Source: JAGVIE01 sp964520905
Lineage (GTDB): Bacteria > Bacteroidota > Ignavibacteria > UBA10030 > SZUA-254
DNA: 64,000 nucleotides
Direction: 5' to 3'
NCBI GenBank assembly: GCA_964520905.1
Contig: CAZFQL010000009.1
Location: 1 to 64,000, forward strand
A program made the translations under genes and the position numbers. Positions 36,380 to 43,259 of the stretch are shown piece by piece. Numbering within the stretch: the stretch's first letter is position 1; every line of letters begins with the position of its first letter. Below the pieces are notes generated by a model. That model was given only the letters and a program-made list of their open reading frames with translations, was not told the origin of the DNA and did not search any database.

Positions 36380-37498
36380 TTAGTGGAGTTTTGAGTTATG
36401 AGTTATGTTTCGCTTTCGTTCGACTTTTACTGCAAGTTGTCCGCATGCGGCATCGATATCCTCGCCGGCGCTGCTACGGATGAAAACGGTTACATGCGAC
36501 TCTCGAAGTTTCTTTACAAATTCTTCGATCTGCGGCTGTGGTGTTGGTCGCAATTGTAAAGCAATTCCTGCCGGATTAGTGAACTCGATATTATGAAACG
36601 GGATAATATTCACTTTGCATGGAATCTTCTTCGATAACTTGATTAGTTGTTTGATATCTTCATCTCTATCATTCACTCCATCAAAAAGAATATATTCGAA
36701 TGTTGGACGACGTTTCATCTTCCGGTAATAGTATTGAAGAGAATCTATCATTTCCGGAAGCTTGTATTTTTTTGCAACGGGCATTAATTTTTCCCTCACA
36801 CTTTGATCGAGTGAGTGGAGCGAGACGGCAAGTTTTACTTTTCTATTTTCGTCTGCCATCTGTCGAATCTGGGGTACCAACCCAACTGTCGATACTGTGA
36901 TGTGCTTTGCGGCGATTCCCATTCCGGTAGTGATAATCTCGATAGAATTCATAACACTATCGTAATTCAGCATCGGCTCGCCCATTCCCATATAGACGAG
37001 GTTGGTAATACGTTTGCCGGAATATTTTTTCACCTGCAAAATTTGATCGATAATTTCTCCGGTTGTGAGATTACGGATGAAACCCATCATGCCCGTTGCG
37101 CAGAACTTGCAATCAAGCGGACAGCCAACTTGTGTTGAGACACAAAGTGTAAGCCGCTTCTGCTCCTCATCTTCTTTTGCTTCGGGATTTACAAACGCGG
37201 TGCGCGGCGGAATAAGCACGCTTTCGATTTTCGTTCCATCTTCCAACTCGAAAAGAAATTTCCTTGTTCCATCAGATGATTCTTGAACCTCAAGAATCTT
37301 AATCGAGTTAATCGTTGAAATCCCGGACAATTTATCCCTCAGCGACTTTGCAAGCGAACTCATTTCTGTGAATGAAGATACTTCTTTGGTGTACAACCAA
37401 TCGAAAAGCTGTTTACCGCGAAACTTCTTCTCGCCGATAGAGAGAGCGAAGTCTTCTAATTCTTGCTGTGTGAAACCTTTTAGGTTAAGTTTGTTCAT
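36380..37498 (-). CDS. rlmN: 23S rRNA/tRNA adenine C2 methyltransferase RlmN
   Basis: Radical SAM enzyme that methylates A2503 of 23S rRNA and A37 of some tRNAs. The [4Fe-4S] motif CPLDCKFC is present (CX3CX2C), followed by GFIRNLTTGEIIDQI. The GMGEPMLNYD and SAM-binding VSTVGLVPQI motifs and the C-terminal catalytic cysteine (AACGQL) are also visible. The frame is open nine codons further (37525), but the ATG at 37498 gives the usual MNKLNLKGFTQQELEDF start. The extra residues after the catalytic Cys are few. Head of the operon rlmN-aminopeptidase-adk-phosphodiesterase. Confidence 0.95.
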   Translation of the reverse strand: MNKLNLKGFTQQELEDFALSIGEKKFRGKQLFDWLYTKEVSSFTEMSSLAKSLRDKLSGISTINSIKILEVQESSDGTRKFLFELEDGTKIESVLIPPRTAFVNPEAKEDEEQKRLTLCVSTQVGCPLDCKFCATGMMGFIRNLTTGEIIDQILQVKKYSGKRITNLVYMGMGEPMLNYDSVMNSIEIITTGMGIAAKHITVSTVGLVPQIRQMADENRKVKLAVSLHSLDQSVREKLMPVAKKYKLPEMIDSLQYYYRKMKRRPTFEYILFDGVNDRDEDIKQLIKLSKKIPCKVNIIPFHNIEFTNPAGIALQLRPTPQPQIEEFVKKLRESHVTVFIRSSAGEDIDAACGQLAVKVERKRNITHNSKLH

Positions 37499-37527
37499 AT
37501 TTATTGCAATTAATACCTCCGCCAACC

Positions 37528-37613
37528 CGTCATGCTGAATTTAGTTCAGCATCTATACTCAATTTGCGATGTTTAGATTCTGATCCCGCACTTTGGTGCG
37601 GGACAGAATGACG
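37528..37613. repeat. REP-like palindromic element upstream of rlmN
   Basis: The outer ends CGTCAT (37528-37533) and ATGACG (37608-37613) are inverted. Inside are a hairpin with arms ATGCTGAA/TTCAGCAT and a long stem (37577-37591 with 37596-37609, one bulged base) around TTTG. The nested hairpin structure is that of interspersed palindromic repeats. Confidence 0.75.
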
Positions 37614-37680
37614 TGGTGAAACGGTGTTACAATGTAAGAAATGGGCAGAAGGGTTGCAAGGAGTGGTTATTTTTTCTCTG

Positions 37681-37704
37681 GTTCCCAAATTCCGATTTGG
37701 GAAC
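37681..37704. repeat. Short perfect hairpin repeat
   Basis: GTTCCCAAA-TTCCGA-TTTGGGAAC, a 9-bp perfect stem. A second, degenerate copy of the arm pair (GTTCCCAAAG...AGGAAC) lies at about 37735-37755. Confidence 0.7.
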
Positions 37705-37765
37705 TACCAAGCCAACTACGCAAGCCATGATTGTTCCCAAAGTGACTTTAGGAACGATACGAAGC

Positions 37766-37794
37766 TTGATACAAACCCAAATATTAATTATCTT
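37766..37794 (+). promoter_or_regulatory. Promoter of the hicA/hicB pair, apparently leaderless
   Basis: TTGATA (37766-37771), 17 bases, TATCTT (37789-37794). The expected start site (about 37801) coincides with the hicA ATG at 37802. Confidence 0.5.
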
Positions 37795-37801
37795 TTTATA
37801 G

Positions 37802-38023
37802 ATGGATATTGAAAAACTGATAAAACAATTAAAAGCGACGCATTCTCCTATTTCACTTTCAGATTTCAAGAAAGTTGCTAGCTATTTTGGATATATGCTC
37901 GATCACGTTCATGGCAGCCATCATGTATTTAGAAACTGGACAGGCAGAAAATTTATTATCCCTGTCCACAGGAATAAAATTAAAGCAGTTTATGTAAGAA
38001 ATTTTCTCAAGGAACAAGAATGA
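37802..38023 (+). CDS. hicA: HicA-type mRNA interferase toxin
   Basis: 73-residue protein with the HicA double-stranded-RNA-binding-like fold. The catalytic histidine is in HGSHHVF (His40), followed by the strand pattern FIIPVH and the end of the domain VRNFLKE. HicA toxins cleave mRNA independently of ribosomes. It overlaps the antitoxin gene by four bases (38020-38023), the usual toxin-first order. The pair sits among palindromic repeats, consistent with a mobile or exchangeable locus. Confidence 0.85.
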   Translation: MDIEKLIKQLKATHSPISLSDFKKVASYFGYMLDHVHGSHHVFRNWTGRKFIIPVHRNKIKAVYVRNFLKEQE

Positions 38024-38283
38024 ACAATACAAAAAGTAAAATACATACAGGTAAGAAGAAACGCAACGGTGTGGCAAGCTTGATGAAGCTTCAGTACAAG
38101 ATTGAACTGACACCGCTTTCAAGGGCAGATGGAGGAGGATATTTAGCAACTATTCCATTACTAAAGGGATGCCAAAGCGATGGCAGTACACCCGATGAAG
38201 CGATCGATCATTTACGTGAAGCACAGCGCGCATGGTTTGAATCGGCGCTCAAACACGACGATCCGATTCCATTACCCCAGTGA
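38020..38283 (+). CDS. hicB: HicB-like antitoxin
   Basis: 87 residues. After a basic N-terminal extension, the HicB fold is recognisable in LQYKIELTPLSRADGGGYLA, TIPLLKGCQSDGSTPDEAID and REAQRAWFESAL. HicB binds and inactivates HicA. No separate DNA-binding domain follows the HicB fold; the basic N-terminus (KIHTGKKKRNG) may substitute, or autoregulation may be absent. An internal ATG (MKLQYKIEL) is an alternative start. Confidence 0.85.
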   Translation: MNNTKSKIHTGKKKRNGVASLMKLQYKIELTPLSRADGGGYLATIPLLKGCQSDGSTPDEAIDHLREAQRAWFESALKHDDPIPLPQ

Positions 38284-38429
38284 GATAAAACCTAACTACA
38301 ATTAGTCAATTCACAATTGGCAATTTGCTGTTAGCCATTTTATTATTAACCATTTAATAAAAACCAGCGCCCCAATATTGGAGCGCCGGATAAGCCCTCA
38401 CCAATAATATTTATTCCATTGAACCTTGT

Positions 38430-38535
38430 GTAGTAACCGATCATCAGATCGGTGTGCGTAGACTTCAGCAAACGACGGTCGGTGACCGTCTACTACTCAG
38501 CATGAACTGTAGTAACCGATTAGCAATCGGCGTAC
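38430..38535. repeat. GTAGTA...TACTAC palindromic repeat, one full and one partial copy
   Basis: The full copy (38430-38496) starts GTAGTAACCGATC and ends GACCGTCTACTAC. It contains two hairpins, CGATC/GATCG and GACGGTC/GACCGTC, and its outer ends are inverted. A partial copy (38509-38535) repeats the first hairpin. The same element recurs at 45864-45954. Confidence 0.85.
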
Positions 38536-38610
38536 ATGGCATGCTAAGCAAGAACTCCGACTTTTGATTATGAAGTGACTGAGGTAAAAGTTGGAGTTTT
38601 AACCCGATTT

Positions 38611-38654
38611 TAAAACGAAATGTCCGAAGGACCCCTTTGGGGAATTTCGTTTTA
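38611..38654. repeat. Nested hairpin repeat
   Basis: TAAAACGAAAT (38611-38621) is the exact reverse complement of ATTTCGTTTTA (38644-38654). The interior holds a second CCCC/GGGG hairpin with CCGAAGG. Confidence 0.75.
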
Positions 38655-38663
38655 CAACAAATA

Positions 38664-38713
38664 AACCTCCCGAAGGTTGACCACGGATTAACACGGATAC
38701 CCTTCGGGAGGTT
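38664..38713. repeat. 13-bp perfect inverted repeat
   Basis: AACCTCCCGAAGG (38664-38676) and CCTTCGGGAGGTT (38701-38713) enclose 24 bases. Related to the element at 38768-38821 and the remnants near 41355 and 42105. Confidence 0.8.
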
Positions 38714-38767
38714 GCTACCACTACTTCATTAATAAGAGCTATATGGTTTCTATATAATCACCTGCTA

Positions 38768-38821
38768 AACCTTGCGAAGGTTTCCCGCTTTCAGCGGGAT
38801 AAATTCCACCTTCGCAAGGTT
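38768..38821. repeat. 14-bp perfect inverted repeat next to the LamG gene
   Basis: AACCTTGCGAAGGT (38768-38781) and ACCTTCGCAAGGTT (38808-38821) enclose an inner hairpin TCCCGC/GCGGGA. It ends 6 bases from the stop codon of the minus-strand LamG gene, so it could also act as its terminator. The rest of the 540-base gap 38284-38827 contains only these repeats. Confidence 0.8.
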
Positions 38822-38827
38822 CACAGA

Positions 38828-41179
38828 TTATTTCACGAGAAGCATCTTCTGTACGCTCGTAAAATTGCCAGCCTGCAAACGATAGAAGTACATACCGCTC
38901 GTTAGCCCAGCACCATCTCCGCCGGAGGCGGATCCGCCTTTGGCAGAAAATGTTACCTCATGATAACCCGCTTCTTGTTTCTCATCCACCAGCAGCGCAA
39001 CACGCTGACCGAGTGTGTTGTAAACACTTAGCGTAACATGCGATTGCTGCGGCAAGCCATACTTTATAACTGTTGATGGATTAAATGGATTGGGATAGTT
39101 TTGAGATAACGTATATGACGTCGGGAGGTCAATCCCATCATTTACTCCCGTTACAATTATATTACTCATGGGACTGAGGTTATCATGGACATCTTGTGCG
39201 CGAACACCATAACAAGAACTCCCACTAAGCGGAGCTGAATCAGTAAAGCTTGTGTCTTTTGCTGTCGCGAACCATTCAAGATTATCTGGAGAAAAACCAC
39301 GATAGATCACATATTGACGGAGATCCGTTTCATGATTTGGACTCCACCGGAGCGATGTGGAACCGGAAGCAAATGATCCAGCAAGATTCCCCGGGGTAAT
39401 TGGTGCCAGGTTATCCACTGAATAGCCACTATCAATATCGGAGTCATAGAAAACATTGGGATCATTTGTGTGGGCAGATATGAGGAAATAATGCTCTCCA
39501 TCAGTTGTTGACATTGAGTCGTATAATGTTGTTGCGGTATAACTGTACTCCATGAACATGTGCGCGGGTTGGTTGGCAATCCACTCCCATGCGTAATTAG
39601 TTCCATTAACCGACGTTATTCTTTTGGCGGGTCCCTTGAAATCTTTAGCGACCGAACTCATTGGCACGATACTATTTTTTCCAACTGACCCTTCTGGAAC
39701 CGCCCGCCAGATACTGTAATAGGGAAGCCTGTTTATATTGGTGTCCAAAAAAGTCGATTCCCAATAAAGTTTCACTTTACCTCCCTGATCGTTAGGAATA
39801 TCTTTAATTGAAATAAATTTAGGAGACTTGTCCCATCCACCCTCATGATACAATGCATCGATCTCATTCCCACTCAACATACGGTTGTAGATGCGGATGT
39901 CGTCAAGTTGACCGTTAAAAAAACTATTTTCATTAATTCCGCCCACATCACCTATTTCCGTAACAGTTCCGGTAGAAATTGGACCATTTGCATCACCTTG
40001 CATTCCATAGGCCGGAGCCGGTTCTAAATTACCGTCGACAAAAATGGAAATACTTGCACCCCGTCGTTGTACGACGAGGTAGTGCCATGCCTGATCATTA
40101 ATGGCGCGGTCGGTCACTACTCCGACGTAATCATTGTTGGGGGCACACCCTTTGTCCGATATTGCAGCAATTATTCTGTCTTTATAAGAAGAATGAAATC
40201 CAAACTTAAATAAAACATTACAAGAGTTTTGAGTTCCTATTAAGTCACGTTCGTCTGGTGTACCTGTTGGATAATTGTAAGCGACTTGTTTTTTGAACCA
40301 TATACTTATTGTTTGATCGTTGATCGGACCCAGATTTCCGATGTTGATTTCACTTGAGATCCCATTAAAGCTGTACGCTTTGTTCGCATTCCCAAACCTA
40401 TCCGTTGTCAAGGTTGCGCCATTAACAGTTCCATCATGCCCATTCCCGCTCTCATCATTCGCGTTGTCGTTGAATGGATAGTATGCAACAAGTCCATCAT
40501 CATGATAAAGTGCCTGTATCTCCGCATCACTTAACGCACGATTGAAAAAACGTATCTCGTCAAGAGCACCAGCGAAACCATCTGTCCAACCCCCAGGAGT
40601 ATCCCATGCACCAAAATTTATTTGCGCATTTCCAGTTAAATTATCGTAATGATTTCCTTCTTCCTTATCTAGTCCGCCATCTAAATAAATCTTTAAAACA
40701 CCTGTAGCTTTATTTCTAACGAAAACGATTAGATGCCAGTTATTATCATTAATATTCCCATTGGTAAATATATGTGGTTTGTTATCAAATTCAAATCCAA
40801 CCTTGCCTGTGTCATCAGCCCGTATGTTCCAATCGTTGCTATAAGTACCAATTATATCTTTCTCGATAAGTATCCCTCCGCTTTGGTACTTGATCCAAAA
40901 ACAAATTGAGAAGGAATCATTTAAAACAATATTTTGACTATTTGAAGTGGTTACATATGATGTGCTACCCCCAGAAAAATATAGTGCTCTATCAGGATGT
41001 GAGAATCTATCTGGTACAAAAATAGCCCCATTGATCGTCCCATCATATCCATTTCCACTCTCATCGTTGGCGTTACCATTAAAGGGATAATATGCAACAA
41101 GACTATCCGTTGGAATTTGTGCCAGCGAGAAAGACAAATAAGCAACCATAAAGATTGCTATAGTAATAAAATTTTTCAT
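38828..41179 (-). CDS. Secreted protein with two LamG domains and T9SS sorting domain
   Basis: 783 residues. Signal peptide (FITIAIFMVAYLSFSLAQ), two LamG/concanavalin-like domains in tandem (each opens with LVAYYPFNxNANDESGNG; about 26-225 and 228-445), a fibronectin-like stretch (about 450-680), and a type IX secretion C-terminal domain beginning SQNYPNPFNPSTVIKYGLP and ending SVQKMLLVK. It should be carried to the cell surface or released by T9SS and bind carbohydrate or matrix. The sorting domain contains a glycine-rich insertion (AKGGSASGGDGAG) encoded by a palindromic repeat. Monocistronic; flanked by repeats on both sides. Confidence 0.9.
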   Translation of the reverse strand: MKNFITIAIFMVAYLSFSLAQIPTDSLVAYYPFNGNANDESGNGYDGTINGAIFVPDRFSHPDRALYFSGGSTSYVTTSNSQNIVLNDSFSICFWIKYQSGGILIEKDIIGTYSNDWNIRADDTGKVGFEFDNKPHIFTNGNINDNNWHLIVFVRNKATGVLKIYLDGGLDKEEGNHYDNLTGNAQINFGAWDTPGGWTDGFAGALDEIRFFNRALSDAEIQALYHDDGLVAYYPFNDNANDESGNGHDGTVNGATLTTDRFGNANKAYSFNGISSEINIGNLGPINDQTISIWFKKQVAYNYPTGTPDERDLIGTQNSCNVLFKFGFHSSYKDRIIAAISDKGCAPNNDYVGVVTDRAINDQAWHYLVVQRRGASISIFVDGNLEPAPAYGMQGDANGPISTGTVTEIGDVGGINENSFFNGQLDDIRIYNRMLSGNEIDALYHEGGWDKSPKFISIKDIPNDQGGKVKLYWESTFLDTNINRLPYYSIWRAVPEGSVGKNSIVPMSSVAKDFKGPAKRITSVNGTNYAWEWIANQPAHMFMEYSYTATTLYDSMSTTDGEHYFLISAHTNDPNVFYDSDIDSGYSVDNLAPITPGNLAGSFASGSTSLRWSPNHETDLRQYVIYRGFSPDNLEWFATAKDTSFTDSAPLSGSSCYGVRAQDVHDNLSPMSNIIVTGVNDGIDLPTSYTLSQNYPNPFNPSTVIKYGLPQQSHVTLSVYNTLGQRVALLVDEKQEAGYHEVTFSAKGGSASGGDGAGLTSGMYFYRLQAGNFTSVQKMLLVK
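38918..38938. repeat. Palindromic repeat inserted in frame in a coding region
   Basis: TCCGCC-GGA-GGCGGA (38918-38932) overlaps the perfect palindrome GGCGGATCCGCC (38927-38938). It lies inside the T9SS sorting domain, where homologous domains normally have no glycine-rich loop, and keeps the frame open. Confidence 0.7.
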
Positions 41180-41354
41180 TGTTAACTCCTGATTATTATG
41201 AATAAGTAACTGTGGACTAGATATATATTTATCGTTGCAGCCAGCAGGGGTTGCTGAAAATTTCTCAAAAATATTTTTAATTTTTGTCTTGGTGCTGGCT
41301 GGGAATTAACAAAATAGGCAAGAATGCGAGAAAATGGGGGTTTGGAGGCTTCCC

Positions 41355-41408
41355 AACCTTGCGAAGTGCCTGCCCTGAACGTAGTGAAGGGTCTACCTTC
41401 GCAAGGTT
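41355..41408. repeat. CCTTGCGAAG inverted repeat upstream of the DUF433 gene
   Basis: AACCTTGCGAAG (41355-41366) and CTTCGCAAGGTT (41397-41408) are perfect inverted arms, the same family as 38768-38821, with an inner CCCT...AGGG hairpin. Confidence 0.8.
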
Positions 41409-41483
41409 TGATCTGTATTGCGGGTTGTTTGGTTATTACTTTGATATTATTAGCATTATACTTATCTTTTTATGAAATAATTA

Positions 41484-41768
41484 ATGGTGAAAAATTTGGA
41501 AACAATCGTTACTGAACATCTTCATATTGCTAAAAAAACAAGCTCCGGTGAGCCGGTTGTGAAGGGAACAAATGTATCGGTGCGGGCAATCGCCGAGCTT
41601 TGGCTGCAAGGCGCCCAACCGGAAGAAATTATTCTCCACATTCCTCATCTTTCGATGGCTGAATTGTTCGATGCTCTGAGTTATTACGAAGACCATAAAG
41701 AGGAAATCAATTCTTACATTTCAAAAAATTCTGTTCCGGGAGAAATAAGTGACACGTCTTTACCTTGA
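41484..41768 (+). CDS. DUF433 antitoxin-like protein
   Basis: 94 residues. DUF433 is a helix-turn-helix-like domain that usually precedes a PIN-like DUF5615 toxin. Typical segments are GEPVVKGTNVSVRAIAELWL, GAQPEEIILHIPHLSMAELF and DALSYYEDHKEEIN. It probably binds DNA and neutralises its partner. The last 20 bases overlap the start of the next gene, the standard organisation of these pairs. MVKNLE (41484) is the first start in frame; no ribosome-binding site decides it. Confidence 0.87.
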   Translation: MVKNLETIVTEHLHIAKKTSSGEPVVKGTNVSVRAIAELWLQGAQPEEIILHIPHLSMAELFDALSYYEDHKEEINSYISKNSVPGEISDTSLP

Positions 41769-42081
41769 TGAAGATGTTTCGGTGTTGCTTGCAGAGATAC
41801 TTCGCCGCAGAGGTGTAGATGCAATTACCGCCAGAGATGAACAAATGTTGGGCAAGACAGACGAGCAAAACCTTCAGCGTGCGTCATCTCAAAGCAGGGT
41901 CATGGTTACGCATAATCGTGTTGATTTTGAGAAACTTTTTACACTTTACACAGAGCAAAATCTTCGACATGCAGGAATTATTGTTCTTTCCAGAAAGAGA
42001 GATATTTACACCATAGCTCATCGATTGATTCTATTCTTGAATCAACACAAAGAAATTCAGAATCAACTTTGGTATTTATAA
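41749..42081 (+). CDS. DUF5615 PIN-like toxin
   Basis: 110 residues starting at GTG 41749. The PIN-like fold shows LYLDEDVSVLLAEILRRRGVDA with the first acidic cluster (DED), TARDEQMLGKTDEQ with the central acids, and VMVTHNRVDFEKLF with the late motif. These are the metal-binding acid positions of the Mut7-C/DUF5615 group, so RNA cleavage is expected. It overlaps its DUF433 partner by 20 bases. Confidence 0.85.
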   Translation: MTRLYLDEDVSVLLAEILRRRGVDAITARDEQMLGKTDEQNLQRASSQSRVMVTHNRVDFEKLFTLYTEQNLRHAGIIVLSRKRDIYTIAHRLILFLNQHKEIQNQLWYL

Positions 42082-42104
42082 TCCGAAAGCAGATCGAGTT
42101 TTCC

Positions 42105-42212
42105 CAACCTTGCGACCCGAAGGGTTCTCCAAAGGAGCACTTGTGCCTTCAGAAAGGTTTCCGCGGATTAGCACAGATATCCTTCTGGAGGTTTGCGGTG
42201 TAATATCCCCCA
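42105..42212. repeat. Degenerate palindromic repeat remnants
   Basis: AACCTTGCGA at 42105 followed by CCCGAAGGG and then CCTTCTGGAGGTTTG near 42181 are broken arms of the CCTTGCGAAGG and CCTCCCGAAGG repeat families. The 219-base gap 42082-42300 holds only these and the promoter that follows. Confidence 0.55.
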
Positions 42213-42266
42213 CCAGATGGTGGAATTTACACCACCCAAAGGCGAAATTTCCATTTTCTCTACAGA

Positions 42267-42295
42267 TTGATTTTTAGCACGGCTTTTTGTACCTT
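42267..42295 (+). promoter_or_regulatory. Promoter of the HEPN/MNT pair
   Basis: TTGATT (42267-42272), 17 bases, TACCTT (42290-42295). The expected start site falls on GTG 42301, again a leaderless arrangement. The -10 box is weak. Confidence 0.4.
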
Positions 42296-42300
42296 TTTAT

Positions 42301-42702
42301 GTGAATAACAATTTCAAAAAACAGATTGATTATTGGTTAAAGGCGGCTGAGAGCGATCTCGAAACAGCCAAGGGAATTCTTAAAACCGGGAAGAATCTTC
42401 ACTATTGTTTGTTCTTCTGTCATCTAACGATTGAAAAACATATGAAAGCGCTTATTGCAAAGATTACCCACCAGATGCCTCCGCGATCTCATGATCTTGA
42501 ATTCCTGTCAGAAAAAGCAAGTTTGAAATTAGAGATAAAAGATTTAGACTTTTTGACTGAAATGAATGGATTTAATTTAGAGACACGCTACCCCGATGAA
42601 CAATTTGAAATATATAAGAAAGCAACTGTTACGCGAACAAAAAAATATTTTAAGAGAACTGAAGAATTTACCATATGGCTTCAACAAGAAATAACGCAAT
42701 AG
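42301..42702 (+). CDS. HEPN domain protein (toxin-type)
   Basis: 133 residues starting at GTG. The all-helical HEPN fold is indicated by YWLKAAESDLETAKGIL, HYCLFFCHLTIEKHMKALI, RSHDLEFL and the C-terminal RYPDEQF motif of the group that pairs with minimal nucleotidyltransferases. Many HEPN partners act as RNases through an Rx4-6H motif. Here the basic residue and histidine are only two apart (Arg62, His64), so RNase activity is not certain. It overlaps the MNT gene by 28 bases. Confidence 0.85.
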   Translation: MNNNFKKQIDYWLKAAESDLETAKGILKTGKNLHYCLFFCHLTIEKHMKALIAKITHQMPPRSHDLEFLSEKASLKLEIKDLDFLTEMNGFNLETRYPDEQFEIYKKATVTRTKKYFKRTEEFTIWLQQEITQ

Positions 42703-42992
42703 CAATTGCAAAAAAATATATTCGGCTGTTACGAAAAAATCATATCACAGTAGAACGTGCATATCTCTATGGTTCGTTTTCGAACGGAAAATATCGTAAA
42801 GACAGCGATATCGATATCGTAGTTGTATCAAAACAATTTAAACGCTCGCGGTACGATGATAGCGTGCGTATCGCAAAACTGCGTAGGAGCATCGACTTGC
42901 GTATTTCGCCACTCGCTTACAATCCAAAAAATTTTCTTAAAGAAAACCTCATCCCGTACGAAGCGATGACTAACGGAATTAGAATCGCATAG
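42675..42992 (+). CDS. Minimal nucleotidyltransferase (MNT) partner of HEPN
   Basis: 105 residues with the pol-beta-type nucleotidyltransferase site: GSFSNG (33-38, Gly-Ser) and DSDIDIVV with Asp45 and Asp47; the third acid may be Asp94 or nearby, in IDLRIS. In studied pairs the MNT antitoxin AMPylates the HEPN toxin. The start lies inside the HEPN gene end, so translation is coupled. Confidence 0.87.
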   Translation: MASTRNNAIAIAKKYIRLLRKNHITVERAYLYGSFSNGKYRKDSDIDIVVVSKQFKRSRYDDSVRIAKLRRSIDLRISPLAYNPKNFLKENLIPYEAMTNGIRIA

Positions 42993-43049
42993 ATAAAAAA
43001 ATAATTGGTGTTTGCATAGTCGTCTGAACCGCGGTTCTTTTACACTGTA

Positions 43050-43098
43050 AAATGTCGCACACCTACCATTGGTTGAACAAGGAAGGTGTACGACATTT
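43050..43098. repeat. 15-bp inverted repeat (MITE-like or hairpin)
   Basis: AAATGTCGCACACCT (43050-43064) pairs with AGGTGTACGACATTT (43084-43098) with one G-T pair and a 19-base loop; ACTGT/ACAGT extends the stem outward. No T-run follows. The rest of the gap to 43259 holds a tandem TTTTTAC microrepeat (about 43246-43264) at the end of the next gene. Confidence 0.7.
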
Positions 43099-43259
43099 AT
43101 ACAGTCCATCGATTTTTTTAATCTGGCTTTTGAGTTGATACAATGAATCGGTGGCACAAGATTCCAACCATCCAACAATCCACTACTCCAATACTTCTTT
43201 CCCTCATCCCCCATTCACCGTTTCGCCACATTCTCCCATCATTTTTTACTTTTTACTTT

